From Orientallactaga sibirica (taxonomy: Eukaryota > Chordata > Mammalia > Rodentia > Dipodidae), in NCBI GenBank assembly GCA_036365145.1, contig JAEOAD010000982.1:4118001-4182000 (forward strand): a stretch of 64,000 nucleotides of DNA, in the 5' to 3' direction. The notes under the pieces were generated by a model that did no database searches, was not told where the DNA came from, and was given only the letters and a program-made list of their open reading frames with translations. The translations under genes and the position numbers were made by a program. Below are positions 1 through 12,119 of this stretch, one piece after another; the stretch's first letter is position 1, and every line of letters begins with the position of its first letter.

Positions 1-587
1 AGAAGAGAGCCAACGCATATAAATTTCCCTCCAAAACATAGATGGTCATCCCTTCTACCTAGTACTAACTTTTCTCTCCGATGGAGAATTTGCTTATCTT
101 TTTTCAGGTGGACATCGAACCTGAAGGGAGGATCAGCTAACCACACCTCACCAGGGCCCCAGCTGAAACCATAGAACAATGCAGGGGAAGGGCAAGAGTT
201 CAGTGTTCATGGCGATCATGACACCAGCAAAAGGCCGAAGGAGATAAACACAGAGAACATCCAACTCCAACTAAGCCAGAGATCCAGAGACACAGAGGCT
301 CCCGAAACCGCATCACTGAAGCAGAACTAAAATGACCCCAATGTGGCTCAGGAAACTTGCGGAAGAGGGGCGGAAAGATTGTTAGAGCCATAGTTGGGGC
401 ATTATGCACAGAGACTGGGGCCAAACCCCCAGAACTCTTAACCAACCTCACAATGCTTGACCCACATTCCCCATTGACAAGGGTCCCTTTGAAAGTGGGA
501 GGACAGGGAGGAGGACAATGGATCCTTTACTATGAATGTAAAATCAAAATAATATAAATAAAAATATATATATATTAAAAAAAAAAA
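1..587 (+). mobile_element. LINE-1 3' UTR-like segment, cut by window edge
   Basis: The segment has no long frame, is purine-rich, and ends with an A-rich AATAAATAAAAAT-type tail and a short poly-A at 581-587. The text from about 120 on (many CCAG/CAGAG blocks, then AAAGATTGTTAGAGCC and GGAGGACAGGGAGGA) resembles rodent LINE-1 3' UTR sequence as I remember it. The upstream part lies outside the window. It could instead be another poly-A retrocopy. Confidence 0.5.
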
Positions 588-646
588 GTGTCGTTGACCA
601 CCAAGGTCCCACCCAAGGCCAAAAAAAAAAAAAAAAAAAAAAAAAA
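588..646 (+). repeat. Short retrocopy-like stub with 26-base poly-A
   Basis: About 33 bp of unidentified sequence is followed by an uninterrupted run of 26 A (621-646). This looks like the 3' end of a truncated retrotransposed transcript, but no source is recognisable. Confidence 0.4.
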
Positions 647-659
647 CCAAGCAAGGGAC

Positions 660-993
660 TGTAGCAGACAGCCTCTTGTCAATGGGATGAACCTCCAAAC
701 CAGGCACAGTTATGGAAAAAGGGAATTTATTTGAAGCTTGCAGATCCAGAGGAAGGTCCAAAATGGCAAAAGAAGTTGGCCCCCTCTTACAGGACCAAGC
801 AAATAGAAAAGAAAAGCCCAAAGCCACCCACAAGCAAACACTCTACAGAAACCCCAAGCAAAACTCAGGCACTTTGCATATCTTAGCTTGGAATTCAGAT
901 CCACTCAAGATCCACCCACAGTGACACCTCCTCCAGCCAGCCAGGAAGTGGAAATACTGAATATATTGGGGACAATCCACTGAAACAAACACA
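660..993 (-). mobile_element. Solo LTR, MaLR/ERVL-like, family A (copy 1)
   Basis: Read on the - strand it begins TGT and ends in ACA. It shares blocks with the copies at 16417, 24420 and 29262: TGTAGCAGACAG, CCAGGCA.AGTTATGGA, TTGGCC..CTCTTACAGGACCA and GAATATATTGGGG. No internal retroviral genes flank it, so it is a solo LTR. This is the most diverged of the four copies and its 5-bp target duplication is not convincing. Confidence 0.75.
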
Positions 994-1071
994 TGAGCCC
1001 TGAGATGGGAACAGCTGGTATAGGTTTGAAAATTCAGAAGGGTGTCAGCATGTATGTCTTAACAGTTCTGT

Positions 1072-1544
1072 GTTAATTAGCAGATGAATAGATAAAGAAA
1101 ACAGGGTTTATATACATGATAGAATTTTATTCAGCTGTAAAGAAGAACAAATTTATGGCATTTGCAGGAAAAATGGATGGAACAAAATTTCTTATGCTAA
1201 GTGAAATAAGCCACACCCAGAAAGATAAATATCACATTTTCTCTCAAATGTGGAATCTAGGGTTAAATTTATATGTGTCCTTGAATGCACATGCGTATGT
1301 GGCTTGTGATATGAAAGTAACACGGGAAGGGAGGTTTAAAGGGGAGGAGGCCAAGAGAGGGTAATGGAATATATGTGATATAAAAGCAGAAAGAGGGAAC
1401 ATTTGGGGCGGAAGGAAACTAGCAGAAGGGAGATGAGGCAGAGAAAGGAAGGAGTGAATAAGATAAAAAAAATCACAGTGAAACTCATTACCTAGTATGC
1501 TTAATAATATTGCTGGTGAAAAGAAATAATAAATAAATAAATAA
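1072..1544 (+). mobile_element. LINE-1 fragment: end of ORF2 plus 3' UTR
   Basis: The + strand reads through the last part of the ORF2 reverse-transcriptase protein. Residues encoded at about 1116-1263 include FYSAVKKNK and KYHIFSQMWNLG, which are hallmarks of the LINE-1 ORF2 C-terminus. A purine-rich 3' UTR and an (AAAT)n tail at 1526-1544 follow. The element is severely 5'-truncated and dead. Confidence 0.85.
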
Positions 1545-2454
1545 GGGGAATGTATTGTGTCAAATGAAGTGGGAATCACTGGCTTTGCAGAAGACACAGG
1601 TGAGATCCAACAGGGTACACAGTCCACAAGTAGCAGTTTGGCTCTCAGTGTGGGACCAGAGTTAGGATCCCAAGAATCCATGTAAAGTCAGATGCTGCAG
1701 TGTGAGCATCTGTAATACTGGTGCACCTATAGCAAGAAAGGAGTTGTAGGTAAGAGAATGCCCCCACCACCACCACCACCAAAATTACTCCGGCAAATGC
1801 AGTGGTGAACTATAAGGAACCCTGCTTCAAACAAGACTGACATGAGTGGTTGTGTTCTGACATTCACACACATGAACACACACACACACAATACACAAAC
1901 ACAAACAAAAAATGATTCAAATTTTTACATAGCTCTTGAAGTCTACCATAGTCACTCCATTGGGCAGTGACCTATTAACTGGTTTTTCTATTGTCTGCAC
2001 TGCCCATGAACTCAATAGATCATGTTCTTTCTGCCATGAAAGTTATCCTTGGTATCCAAGAGACTTTTCCTTATGCCAAGTAGAAAAATCACACTCTACA
2101 TCACTCTATTCATCTTTCTCTGTTCTCTTTTTCTCAATTATTCTTCATACATAGGATCCTTTTAGTTTAATTCACTATTTCCCCTACCATAATGTGAACT
2201 CTTACGGTGAAGGTTAAGGATAGAGGAATGAACTATGTCATAAAAAGCGAACAGAATAGCTTAGAATTAGTTGCACAGGGCTAGCAGCACACTGAGGTTG
2301 AACACCTGGAGGTTGGCACTTCACCACCTAAGGTATCTCATGGTTGGATTAGCAAACAATAGAGGGTAGGTTGTCAGGGAGAGAAGGACAAACTTGGAAA
2401 GAGGGAAGGCTTCCTGGAAGTAATACCACATAATCTTAAAATTTACTGTGATAT
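1545..2454. other. No gene seen; short simple repeats
   Basis: I recognise no gene or repeat family here. A CCA repeat lies near 1763-1781 and an AC-rich tract near 1866-1912. Confidence 0.5.
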
Positions 2455-2597
2455 GGGCTGGAGGGATGGCTTAGCACTTAAGTCATTTGCCTGCAATGCC
2501 AAAGGACCCATGTTTGATTCCCCAGGACCCACGTTAGCCAGATGCATAAGGGGGCACATGCATCTGGAGTTCATTTGCAGTGGCTGGAGGTCTGGCT

Positions 2598-2647
<50 letters not shown>

Positions 2648-2678
2648 CCCTCCATCAAATAAATAAAAATTTTTTTAA
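2455..2678 (+). mobile_element. DIP SINE
   Basis: Full structure: tRNA-like head (GGGCTGGAGGGATGGCTTAG), B-box-like region, CATCTGGAGTT core, (CT)n at 2602-2641, and an AAATAAATAAAAAT tail. Diverged flanking repeats (TTACTGTGATAT before, TTACTTTGATAAT after) look like an aged TSD. It sits at the 5' edge of the LTR at 2690. Confidence 0.9.
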
Positions 2679-2689
2679 AGTTACTTTGA

Positions 2690-3054
2690 TAATTAATATT
2701 GTTAATATGACAGGATCTAGACTTGCCTAGAAGACAAATCACTTGGCGTGTCTGAGAGAGCTTCCAGATTAGGTTAATTGAGGTGGGAAGAACCACCCTG
2801 AATATAGGTGGCAATGTTCCATGGGCTGAAGTTCCAGACTTAATAAAAAGGAGAAAGTGAGCTGAGCAGCAGCACTCATCACTCTCTGCTTCCTGACTGT
2901 GGATGCAATGTGACCAGCTGCTTCTTGCTCCTGGCACCATGCCTTCCCTGACATGATGGACTGTATTCCCTCAAACTGTAAGTAAATGTAAATCACTTAA
3001 GTTACTTTTTTCAAGTATTTTTTCTTTCACAGCAACAAGGAAAGTAACAAATAC
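2690..3054 (+). mobile_element. Solo LTR, MaLR/ERVL-like, family B (copy 1)
   Basis: It carries the GTTAAT.TGACAGGATCTAGA start, the AGATTAGGTTAATTGAGG block, CTCTCTGCTTCCTGACTGTG, ATGCAATGTGACCAGC and CCATGATGGACTGTAT, and ends TTTCACAGCAACAAGGAAAG. The same block order appears at 39259 and 55500. No coding interior is present. Confidence 0.8.
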
Positions 3055-3082
3055 AGACATATTCCATTTAGGTGCCCTAATC

Positions 3083-3246
3083 GCTGGTCATAGTGGTATG
3101 CACAGTTAATTTCAGCATTCAGCAGGCTGAGGTAGGAGGATTGCCATGAGTTCAAGGCTAGCCCAGAGTGATCCCCAAGTCTATCTGAACTAGAATGAGA
3201 CCCTGCCTCAATAAAACCAAACCAAACAAACAAACAAAAAAAACCC
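3083..3246 (+). mobile_element. B1 SINE with target-site duplication
   Basis: This is a 7SL-derived B1, with GAGGTAGGAGGATTGCCATG and GTTCAAGGCTAGCC and an (AAAC)n tail. The flanks TTCCATTTAGGTGCCCTAA (3062-3080) and TTCTATTTAGGTGGCCTAA (3247-3265) are a 19-bp target-site duplication with two differences. Confidence 0.88.
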
Positions 3247-3537
3247 TTCTATTTAGGTGGCCTAAAGGCAAGGGAAGGGTTACTGGGCTTTCGTGGTGCA
3301 GGGTACAATATAGTAAAACAGTCATGGGCAGAAATCACAACTGTGTATACAAGACAGGTGGGTAGTCTGGTGAGGCTATATTCAACAGGAAGAAGAGAGG
3401 GGAGAGAGATGATGCTTGATAGCTAGGCGAAAGTCATGGAATATATATATATGATTGGTCAGTAGGCTTCAGATTATAACCAAAAAAATAAATAAAAGTT
3501 TGGTTCCAAGAACAATTGTTTCCAAGAACTTGGCATT

Positions 3538-3538
<1 letters not shown>

Positions 3539-3619
<81 letters not shown>
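3539..3619. repeat. (AT)n followed directly by (AG)n
   Basis: About 25 uninterrupted AT units pass straight into about 15 AG units. The tract is expected to be highly length-variable. The peptide frames across it are repeat artefacts. Confidence 0.97.
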
Positions 3620-3622
<3 letters not shown>

Positions 3623-4534
3623 CCCAAGGAGCATACCTTCTTTCTACCCTCTTATTAAGACACTTTTATGAGCTTCCTATGCACTTAGTTCTAGTCTTGG
3701 GGAGTCTTGGAGTGGCTTGAAGTCAGAGATAATCTTGCATGATGCATATTTTAATTATATCCTTATTGTGACTGTGGGGAAAGACTAGAAATAGGGAACT
3801 CAAATAAAAGAGATAAGGAATCTATGGCAGAAGTAGAAAGGATGGAGAATTGAGTTTGGGGTGAAATCATGAGGAATGCATATTGACAATGTGTGAAGGG
3901 AGGAGTCTAAGAATGCTTCCAACTGTCTAACTTGGATGCACAGCCCAACGGGGATGCCCCTGAGACAAGGTTTTGGGGAGAAAGACAATGAGTTCATTTT
4001 GCTACATACTGAATTTAAATGGGCTATAAACCACCCACGTGATGTCTGGATGATGTTAGAGCTATAGGCCTGAACCAAAAGAACAACTGTGACACATCAA
4101 TGAGCCAATAAATGTGATGAATTTAGTGCAAATGTTAATTCACCTTCTGCAGAGGACTATGGTTGTGAATAAAGGAGCAAATGTTCTTATATATGAGCTA
4201 TATATCTAAAGAAAAGAGATTCAGAGTCTAGGTTAAAAAACTAATAATAATAAAGGGTTGTTTCCTTCCATTCCTCATTCCTCCTTCCCTCTCCCTCTTC
4301 TTCATACTTTTACTTTCTTCCTTCATTCCTTCCCTTCTTCCTTCCTCCCTTCTTTCTTTTTCTTTAAGTCTTCACACTTGTCTTAATCTTCTACATGGGT
4401 AGGAAGAAAAACCCAAAGTTGGAAGGTAAGACAAGCTCTTTTTAAAGATTCTTATTTTATTAGTATTAAATAAGGAGATGAATCATACTGTACATTTATA
4501 AAGTTCGATTTTTCTAAATGTTTTTGTTCCATTA
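3620..4534. other. No gene seen; pyrimidine-rich tract
   Basis: No family or gene is recognised. About 4260-4370 is a strongly pyrimidine-rich CTTCCTTC-type tract. Confidence 0.5.
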
Positions 4535-4635
4535 GTTCTGGAAATCACCCTGTAAGTTAGAAAAGAAAGGTATTATTATCCCATTTTAGTGATGACAAAA
4601 GATGAGACCAGAAAAGCTAAGTGGTGACAATAATT
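4535..4635 (-). mobile_element. MIR SINE fragment (ancient)
   Basis: It contains the eroded MIR signature in reverse (ATTATTATCCCATTTTAGTGATGA), flanked by TGTAAGTTAG-like sequence. MIRs predate placental mammals, so low similarity is expected. Confidence 0.6.
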
Positions 4636-4821
4636 CTTATTAAGTGTAAGGATTATTATACTACAAGAAGCATTGTTTCATGGTGATATATCTAGCATCA
4701 TGAGGGGAACTTTTGAATATGGATTTGTGGAATGAAAAAAATGTTTCAAGTTCTACGAACACAATCATTATTTCTCTTCTAGTTGATTACCTTAAGAGAG
4801 ACTAATAAAAAACTAAATGTC

Positions 4822-5047
4822 ATATAGGGCAAGTTAAAGGAGTTTGCTTGCAAGGCTGCCAGCCCAAGTTCAATTCTCCAGCACCCACGTAAAGCCAGAC
4901 ATGAAGTGGCATATGTGTCTGCAATCCCAAAATGTCTACCACAAAAGGAGGCAGAGCCAGTGGAATCAGGGGGCTCTCTGGTTCTGTAGAGTGACACACA
5001 GGCAGCGGCAAGAACAGCACAGGAGACCCTGGCTCAATCAAGTGCTG
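4822..5047 (+). mobile_element. B4-like composite SINE, diverged
   Basis: The left part has a tRNA-type head (AGTTTGCTTGCAAGGCTGCC then CAATTCTCCAGCACCCACG). The right part is B1-like (GCAATCCCAAAATGTC, GAGGCAGAGCC, GGAGACCCTGGCTCAA). That order, ID or DIP head then B1, defines B4-type rodent SINEs. Confidence 0.6.
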
Positions 5048-5602
5048 CCTCTTGTACAGCAGGTTTCTAAGAATCCTGCAGAGGGGAATGGTGGGCTTTG
5101 GCGAGACATAAGACAATTTGGGGACCCGACAACTGAAATTAGGAGAACCAGAGGGCTTTCTGTCTCAAAGAATCAGCGGTTCTGAACCTTGGCCCACTGT
5201 GTTTTTATTTTTATATGCTACAAGTAGCTTGCATATGCATCACAAATAATGAACTTGACATAATACAGACTGTCTTGAGAGAACTTCCTTGATTTTATGG
5301 AATGTGGTTTTAAGATCATGGATTTGTTTGATAGGAAGGAATCTGGCTATGGCAAACAGCATGGAGGACTATGGTTGGGACTTAACTTATTTGATCTAAT
5401 TTAGCCTGGAGCAGCTATCCTCAACCTGCATCAGCATACATGTTTGTTGGCTTTTGCCATCATAAACATTCTTGACTCAAGTTGCCTTTGCACATTAAGC
5501 ATGCACCCAGCAACCTTCAAACATGATGGTCTCCAATAAGCAATGTAGAAGGTGAGGATAAACAGCCTGAGGATGTCCTCAGACCTCCATATGGCACGCA
5601 CA
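5048..5602. other. No gene seen
   Basis: This is unassigned sequence. A short AGCGGTTCTGAACCTTGGC near 5174 resembles the terminal repeat of hAT-type DNA elements, but it is too short to call. Confidence 0.4.
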
Positions 5603-5620
5603 TCACACACACACACACAC

Positions 5621-5656
<36 letters not shown>
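5603..5656. repeat. (AC)n joined to (AAC)n
   Basis: About nine AC units are followed by about eleven CAA units. This is a compound microsatellite. Confidence 0.97.
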
Positions 5657-5723
5657 GACAAGGTACTAGGATACTGAATCCATTACCTGTTCTATCTGAT
5701 GCAGAAGTGCTGCTATTTCTGTG

Positions 5724-5849
5724 TGTGGTGGCATACTATACCTGTAATCCCAGTACTCAAGAGACTGAGGCAGGAGGATCACAAGTTCCAGGACAACCAG
5801 GGCTACATAGGGAGACCCTATCTCAAAAACAAATAAACAAACCAACAAA
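5724..5849 (+). mobile_element. B1 SINE
   Basis: GTGTGGTGGCATACTATACC, TGTAATCCCAGTACTC, GAGGCAGGAGGATCAC and AGGGAGACCCTATCTC appear in B1 order, ending in an (AAAC)n tail. Confidence 0.85.
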
Positions 5850-6832
5850 AGTGAGTCATCCTTTTGTTAAGGACGTTTCTTCACTTTTCTCAGTGCTGGC
5901 TTCCTCATCTGTAAGCTTTCTGGGTTCAAATGTGATCCTGTGCTGCTTATCCCTTACACTTCCCATGCAATGGAAACATACAAGTGGCTCTTCCTAAAGG
6001 CCAAGAGATGCAAGATGTTCCGAGAGCCCATCTGCTTTGGTAACTCTGAAATCAAGGAGGCTTCGTTCTACAGGCACAGATTCAAGATCAGAATCTTTTC
6101 TCAGTCTGTCATGTAGCTATAAGATAGAGAATTATTAGCTCAACTCCCTGGCAGATGAACTTTATTCAAGGTTAAGAACTATGTTTGCTATATATACCTT
6201 CCACTAGGTCTTATTAAGTCACCTCGTTTCCTTTATGTCTTCATCCCCACCCTCTCTTGCCCATTTTGCTCAGGAGCATACCAAAAAGCCTCACAATGCA
6301 GGATTATAATTATCACTTTTCCCCCAGACCCCTCTGGTCTGATGGACTATGGAAAGAAAAGGGGGAGGAGGTCATTTAAAAGACTCTGCGGGTGTGTAAT
6401 TGACAGAAGATGAATTCTTCCCATGACATACCCTGTAACAATATTTTGAATTCTTATGCAACATTTAAAAAAGGAACCATAAAGCCTCATATTTGCCCAA
6501 GACGCATTTTAGTATTTCACACTCATTTTAAACCTCTCAGATCCACATTCACTCCTGTGCAGTCTTCCTGACACAATGTTTCTGCACCTTGGCCCAAGCC
6601 TAGACAAAAACTAATCAAACCACTTTGAATAACAGCACTTACTTGATGGATAAATTGCTCTAGTCTTGAAGACTATTATAAGGGTGAATTTTAAAAAAAG
6701 ACGTACCTACAAAACCACTTGACTTGCAAAAGTTATTCCAGGTTTTGGAACTCTCATTCATGTATTAATTTATTACTTTCCTTATTAATTCACTCAATTA
6801 ATACTTACTGAACATCTACCACATGTCATTTA
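5850..6832. other. No gene seen
   Basis: This is AT-rich unassigned sequence with no open frame of note. A TTAATTCACTCAATTAATAC stretch near 6785 resembles the ends of old LINE or MIR copies. Confidence 0.45.

Positions 6833-6873
<41 letters not shown>
6833..6873. repeat. (AC)n microsatellite
   Basis: About 19 AC units are uninterrupted and followed by CCCC. Confidence 0.97.
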
Positions 6874-6874
<1 letters not shown>

Positions 6875-9617
6875 CACTATGGAGAAGGAACCCTAGCTGA
6901 TTTTGCTTGATTTCAAGGGCTATAGTACACACAATTTGTTGCCCTGTCAACAAGCTCCCACCTTCTTGCTCTATTATGGTAGAAATTAAATCCCTTCCGC
7001 AGATTATCTGAGGATCTACATCAGAACCCTTCTTCCCTCACTGTTTTTACTCTGTGACTGTGATAATCAAATCTTGAGCTATAGCTATTATCTTGCAACC
7101 AGGAGGCAACAAGCAACGGAGCAAATGAAGTCAACAATTTGATAGTGGGCTAGAGGCTAGAAGGGCCTTGGCCCTGGATGAAACCGCCTGGAATGCTGAC
7201 TTTCAAATTTGCATTTTATGAGATAATTAAATCCCTCTCTTTGACTGGTTGCTTTTCTTTTCTTTTGTTTTCTCAAGCTGAGGAGTGTTACATGTGCTGA
7301 ACACATGCCTAATTGATACAGAGGGTTAACAACTGGTTGTAGCAGGGTGACAAAGTCATTTTCCTAACAACCATAGAGGACTTAATAAGGCAACCATACA
7401 AAGAACTAGGGTACATGCTGAACAATTGTTATGATAAAGCACATTGAGACCAGACTTTCCAGGTTTGAAAGGTCTCAGCACACATTGTTTTCAAGGTTTT
7501 CAGTAATCCTTGGAGGCAAGGGTTATTACCTTCAATTTACAAATAGCAATACTGAGGTCCTGTGATGGTATGTGATATCCCAGAGATCACAAAACAAGCA
7601 CACTGGAGGCAGTAATCCTCACAAAGATGCATTCTAATTTTTCATTCACTATATCTTCCATGGAACCAGAGCTACTCACTGGCCACAATGGCCAGGGTAC
7701 CTGAGGAAGCCAAAAGGGGTGGAGATAAGAGGTGGGGAGAAGGGACCCAAACCATAGTCAAAGAGAGACAGATGGAGCTAGGAAACAAATCTTCTAAAAA
7801 CAGAGTAGTGGAGGGGGTTTCTGAGCTAGACCGTACAGGATGGGTGGTAATTAAGAAAAAAGGAAGGAAGAATAATCATACCAAGTAATGAGAACGTTGT
7901 GACAGTGAAAATAGACTCACTGAAAAAGTATTTCAACTGGAGTATAAATCCTGTGTTAGAGAGAATCTAAAGCAATAAGGGACAAATAATTCTGAAATCA
8001 GCTCTCAAATTCCATACCAAGGACTCCATTTTAAATGTCAACAAAGTTTAATTGACAACTCTAGAACAGAAATGGTGGGGACAGTTAAAAGAGAAAAAAA
8101 AATCATCTTACTCCATTGAGCCCTGCTGGGATGAAAAAATGAAAAGGATCCCAAGAGTGCATAAACCAGCAGGGATTGAACTTTCTGTAGCCAAGTCTAT
8201 GTGGGAGGGGACTGTGATCCTTGCACAAACTAAGGTCAGACATCCAAAATGGCAAAGATAGGATACAGTAAGAAGGGTCCATCTGACTTGCCTATTGAGT
8301 GTGGGACATGGAATAGAAGGGAGGAACCAAATGCCACTTCAGAGAATTTAGTCAAAACAAAGAAAGAGCTGATGGTCCACTGACTCCTTGGCATGCCAGG
8401 ACAAACTCATGCATTTCATTCCATTACATTCCCCTGTACCTTCAGAATAACCCAGAGTCGACATGGAGTGAAGGCCATAATTAGAAGAGTAGAAAGGGAA
8501 GGGATTCTTATCAAAGAATTTCCAGAATGCAAGCCTAATCCGGAAAGCATCCCTAAGAACACTACTAAAAACTGACTCTTGTTACTACTGCCTCTGCTTG
8601 TCTTTTCCTTGCAACGTACTCAACAAACTTCCCTTGTTCCTTTCTGGGTGAATCCTCTCACCACACAGCAATTCTTGGCCACAGAGACTGTTCTTTTTTG
8701 AATCATTCATCCAAGTCTGCATAAGATATGTAATATCTCTCTGTTAGCCTTCCTGGAGCCATCCACGGTATTTCAGACTGACTCTTAGCTTTGAGAGACA
8801 GTAAAATCTCTCACTTGTTATTTCTCAAAGCAAGAGGATGGTGGGAGCCTTGTGGCCCCTTTCTCCCCAGGTATCAGCTTTATTTCTGTTGAAAAGCTAT
8901 GGCTTTCTTGCCTCTATCGCTTTTTGCTAATATTATTATTATTTTAGGCATTCTGCCTTTCCTTGGGATGTTCCCTATCAATTGGCAGGCAGATGTCCTT
9001 CTCTATGGTGTTTCCTGTGTCCTGCTGTGTCACTGGCTAGTGGCAAGCTGTGGCTAAGTTGTCAGCTCCCTAATTACAGGACAGTCTAATTACAGCCATG
9101 TTACACTTGCAAGGCATTATTACCGAGGCTGTGTCAACCATCATCCAGAAGTTATACATAAAAACGTTAGCTCCAATGTTAGGAGACTGATGTATACAGT
9201 GATTTAAATTCTCTTATGCACCCTTGGTATTCAATCTGCCCATGGATGCAGGGGAGGAATGAGATGAGCAAACCCTGCTGAAAGAACCAGAAGGAAACAC
9301 CCGGTAAGATGAGGGAAAGTGGAGGGGTCAGGAAAATGGGGACAGAGATGGGCTTTTCAGTGTGACAGAGCAGAGTTTTCTGTACTCTCACCCCCCATGC
9401 AATCATTGGGAACAAGAGGCTTTTGCATTTGTTTCCTTAAGCTGCTAACACGGGGCCTCTTGTGCTGAAGGATGGTGAATGTTAGCAAGTGGCAAAAGCA
9501 AAGTTTGTCTTTAGATTGCTCTATCTTGAAGTAACCCAAAGATGTAATTCTGTTCCTGTCTGGAGGGATGTATTGAATCCTTCCAATCCACAGTTGACAA
9601 AGATAATGTTCACATAA
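6874..9617. other. Mostly unassigned; one MIR; no gene seen
   Basis: Apart from the MIR fragment at 7490-7615, I recognise no repeat family, gene or exon. Open frames are 60-80 codons at most and resemble nothing I know. This is one of the quieter parts of the window. Confidence 0.5.
7490..7615 (-). mobile_element. MIR SINE fragment (ancient)
   Basis: Eroded MIR core in reverse: AATCCTTGGAGGCAAGGGTT, then CAATTTACAAATAGCAATACTGAGG and a TCACAAAAC block. It is old and diverged. Confidence 0.6.
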
Positions 9618-9655
9618 ATTTAATTAATTAATTAATTAATTAATTAATTAATTAA
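9618..9655. repeat. (AATT)n repeat
   Basis: About nine AATT units form a perfectly self-complementary AT tract. Confidence 0.95.
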
Positions 9656-9739
9656 AATAAAATAAAGTGCCTGTCCAGAGGCACCCAGGACAAAAACCAT
9701 GAATAAAATGGAGGTCAGGAAGAAAAATCTTATACTTAA

Positions 9740-9786
9740 TATTTTATTTTTATTTATTAGAGACATGGAGGGAGAGAGAGAGAGTG

Positions 9787-9826
<40 letters not shown>

Positions 9827-9973
9827 GTATTCCAGGGCCTCTAGCCACTTCAAACAAACTCCAGACACATATGTCACCATGTGCATCTGGTTTACGTGGG
9901 ATCTAGGAAATCAAACCTGGGTCTTTAAGCTTTGTAAGCCAGCACCCTAACAGCTAAGCCATCTCTCCAGCCC
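9740..9973 (-). mobile_element. DIP SINE, antisense
   Basis: The reversed structure starts with a TTTATTTATT tail, then (GA)n at 9774-9823, GCCACTTCAAACAAACTCCAG, CATCTGG and, at the right, AGCCATCTCTCCAGCCC, the complement of the SINE head. The GA tract generates spurious reading frames on both strands. Confidence 0.9.
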
Positions 9974-10516
9974 AGGAATCTTCTTGATTGTCCATCAGAA
10001 GCTGAATGTCAAGACAAAAGACTGCTCCAGAGTAAAAACCATGTTGAACACCATCCTCTAGGTTTCAGGTATATTTGAATTCAGGCAACAATAAGATAAA
10101 CTTTCTTTTTAGCAATAACTCCAGAAACACTTCCAAATGTGGTCTCCTTCCAGTTTTGTAAAACCCAACAGGTAACCTTTTAACTCCAGGTACTGGATAT
10201 TACAGGATGGCCAGCTTCCACAGGAATATTCCAGAACGTTCAAATAGTCTACAGTGATTCACAAATGAAAGCTGTGACCATACATAGCAGAGGATGTTAA
10301 CACAGAAAAGGAGAATTTTAGTTCCTCAGCACCAAATTACTGAAAGAACACATGATGTGAAGACTGCTTCTGAGCTCCAATGTCAATAATATAGTCACTG
10401 GTGTTCTTTTTAAAGTATCAGTTGACTTTTGAGCTCATACCCTAGATATATCCTTAGGTCTCCACATTATTAGCTAACACAAAACTTCAAAATGTTCATT
10501 CAAAACTAATCATCTT
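9974..10516. other. No gene seen
   Basis: No gene or repeat family is recognised. Confidence 0.45.
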
Positions 10517-10658
10517 CTGGACATGTTGGAGCATGCCTTTATTCCCAGTAATTGGGAGGCAGGGGTAGGAAGATCACTGTGAGTTCAAGGCCAGCCCGGA
10601 GCTACAGAGTGAGATCCAGGTCAGCCTGGGCTACAGTGAGATCCTACCTTGAAAAAAA
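10517..10658 (+). mobile_element. B1 SINE
   Basis: It contains ACATGTTGGAGCATGCC, GAGGCAGGGGTAGGAAGATC, TCAAGGCCAGCCCGGAGC and GGTCAGCCTGGGCTACAG, with an oligo-A end. Confidence 0.9.
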
Positions 10659-12119
10659 AGTCCAACAACAAACAAAAACCTAATTATTTTTCCAACTCTT
10701 CCCCTATTCCTACTGGGCAGCCAGACTATAGGTTGAGGCATCCATTCCAGTTTCGAGTGGGCACATTAGAGGCATCAAGCTGTCAAGTATGAGAAGTCCT
10801 GCCTTAGTCCACAAACCCCTTATATGGACAATGAAAGAATTTTCTTCTCCCATCTGTACCAAAAGAATTTCAAGAGCCTATAGAAGGTGGAACCAATGAG
10901 ATGATTTTACCTTCTTAATGCAAGGCAAAGTGGGAAATCACCACCACAAGTGTATAGGGAGGGCAAAAAAATGTCACAGCAGCTCACTTCACAGTCCTGT
11001 GCATCCTATTCCTATTCATGTTAAACTCTGAGGCTTAGGACTAGTTTTCTTAAGTGTGTGCTCATGTTTCTCATGTATAAAATGAGGGTAACAATTATAC
11101 CTAACTCATAAGTGTGTGGTGAGATTCCACACAGGCAAATTGCTTCCACCTATGCCTCAACATCATGACACTTGGTCATAGCTAGATAACCTGATGCTGG
11201 GAACTGAGCATACACTGAGACTGACAGAAGAAAACTCCCAATGATACATGGTCAAGCTTTGCCCCATATCTCCAAGGATGCTTTCTTCAGTCTATAAGAA
11301 CATCAGTTTTGGTGATCGAGAGATGAATCACCTCAGAGAATCCCACAGCATAAGAAGGGGACATGTTGCAAGGTTTAGATGTGATGGTGTCGCCTGCAGA
11401 ATCAAGCACACAGTTGAGCTTCATTTTGTATGTGTTTGGGATAGCTATCAAAGATGTGGAGTCTCTTGCAGGATCTTCTGCATATCCTACCACCAATATA
11501 TGACCATGGGAGGAGATAAAGTTATGATATTCATGGTTACCCTACTCAAAGCCTCCTTATCAAAGTGAAGTGGTGAACTGCAGTTCTCAAACTGTTCCCT
11601 TTTGAGGACATCTGTTATATATTTAAAAATAGTGAAGACTCCTAAAATCTTCTGTTTATATGAGTTTAAGCTCACGATGTTTACTGTTTGAAAATGAAGG
11701 CAAAATTTAAATGTTTGTTATTTCTTTTAAAATAAGGACAATAAACTGATTGTTAGCATGAATAACATTTTAAATGAAAAAAAAAAACTATATATTTTTA
11801 AGAGAACAGTGAGAAGAGTGGCACTGGTTTAGATTTTTGCATATGTCTTAAGATCTGTCTTAACACAGCTGGAATCCCCTATCTACCTCTGTACCCAATC
11901 TGTTGAGATATCATATATTATGTAGCTTTGAGGAAACCCCACTACACATAAATGAGATAATGAAACTTCAAAAAGCAAATAAAGCCTTAGTATTACTAGA
12001 AAAGCATTTTGAATTTGCCATCCTTTCCCCCTGAGTTTTAAGGATTCCAGGATTTCCAGACCACCTATGAAGAGTTGCAGGAGGATTTTAGACACTCAGT
12101 GTAGATGTGTTCTTTTCAT
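10659..12119. other. Mostly unassigned; one MIR; no gene seen
   Basis: Apart from the MIR at 11040-11165 nothing is recognised. A frame of about 106 codons at 11248-11568 matches no protein I know. It is of a length expected by chance. Confidence 0.45.
11040..11165 (+). mobile_element. MIR SINE fragment
   Basis: The MIR-like run TCATGTATAAAATGAGGGTA is followed by ACCTAACTCATAAG and a GGTGAGATT block. Confidence 0.65.

Noticed and set aside
1116..1364. Small gene of 82 codons
   Set aside because: The residues are the LINE-1 ORF2 C-terminus running into its 3' UTR.
2443..2940. 165-codon - strand open frame
   Set aside because: It runs through a DIP SINE and an LTR, with an RERERERE run from the GA microsatellite.
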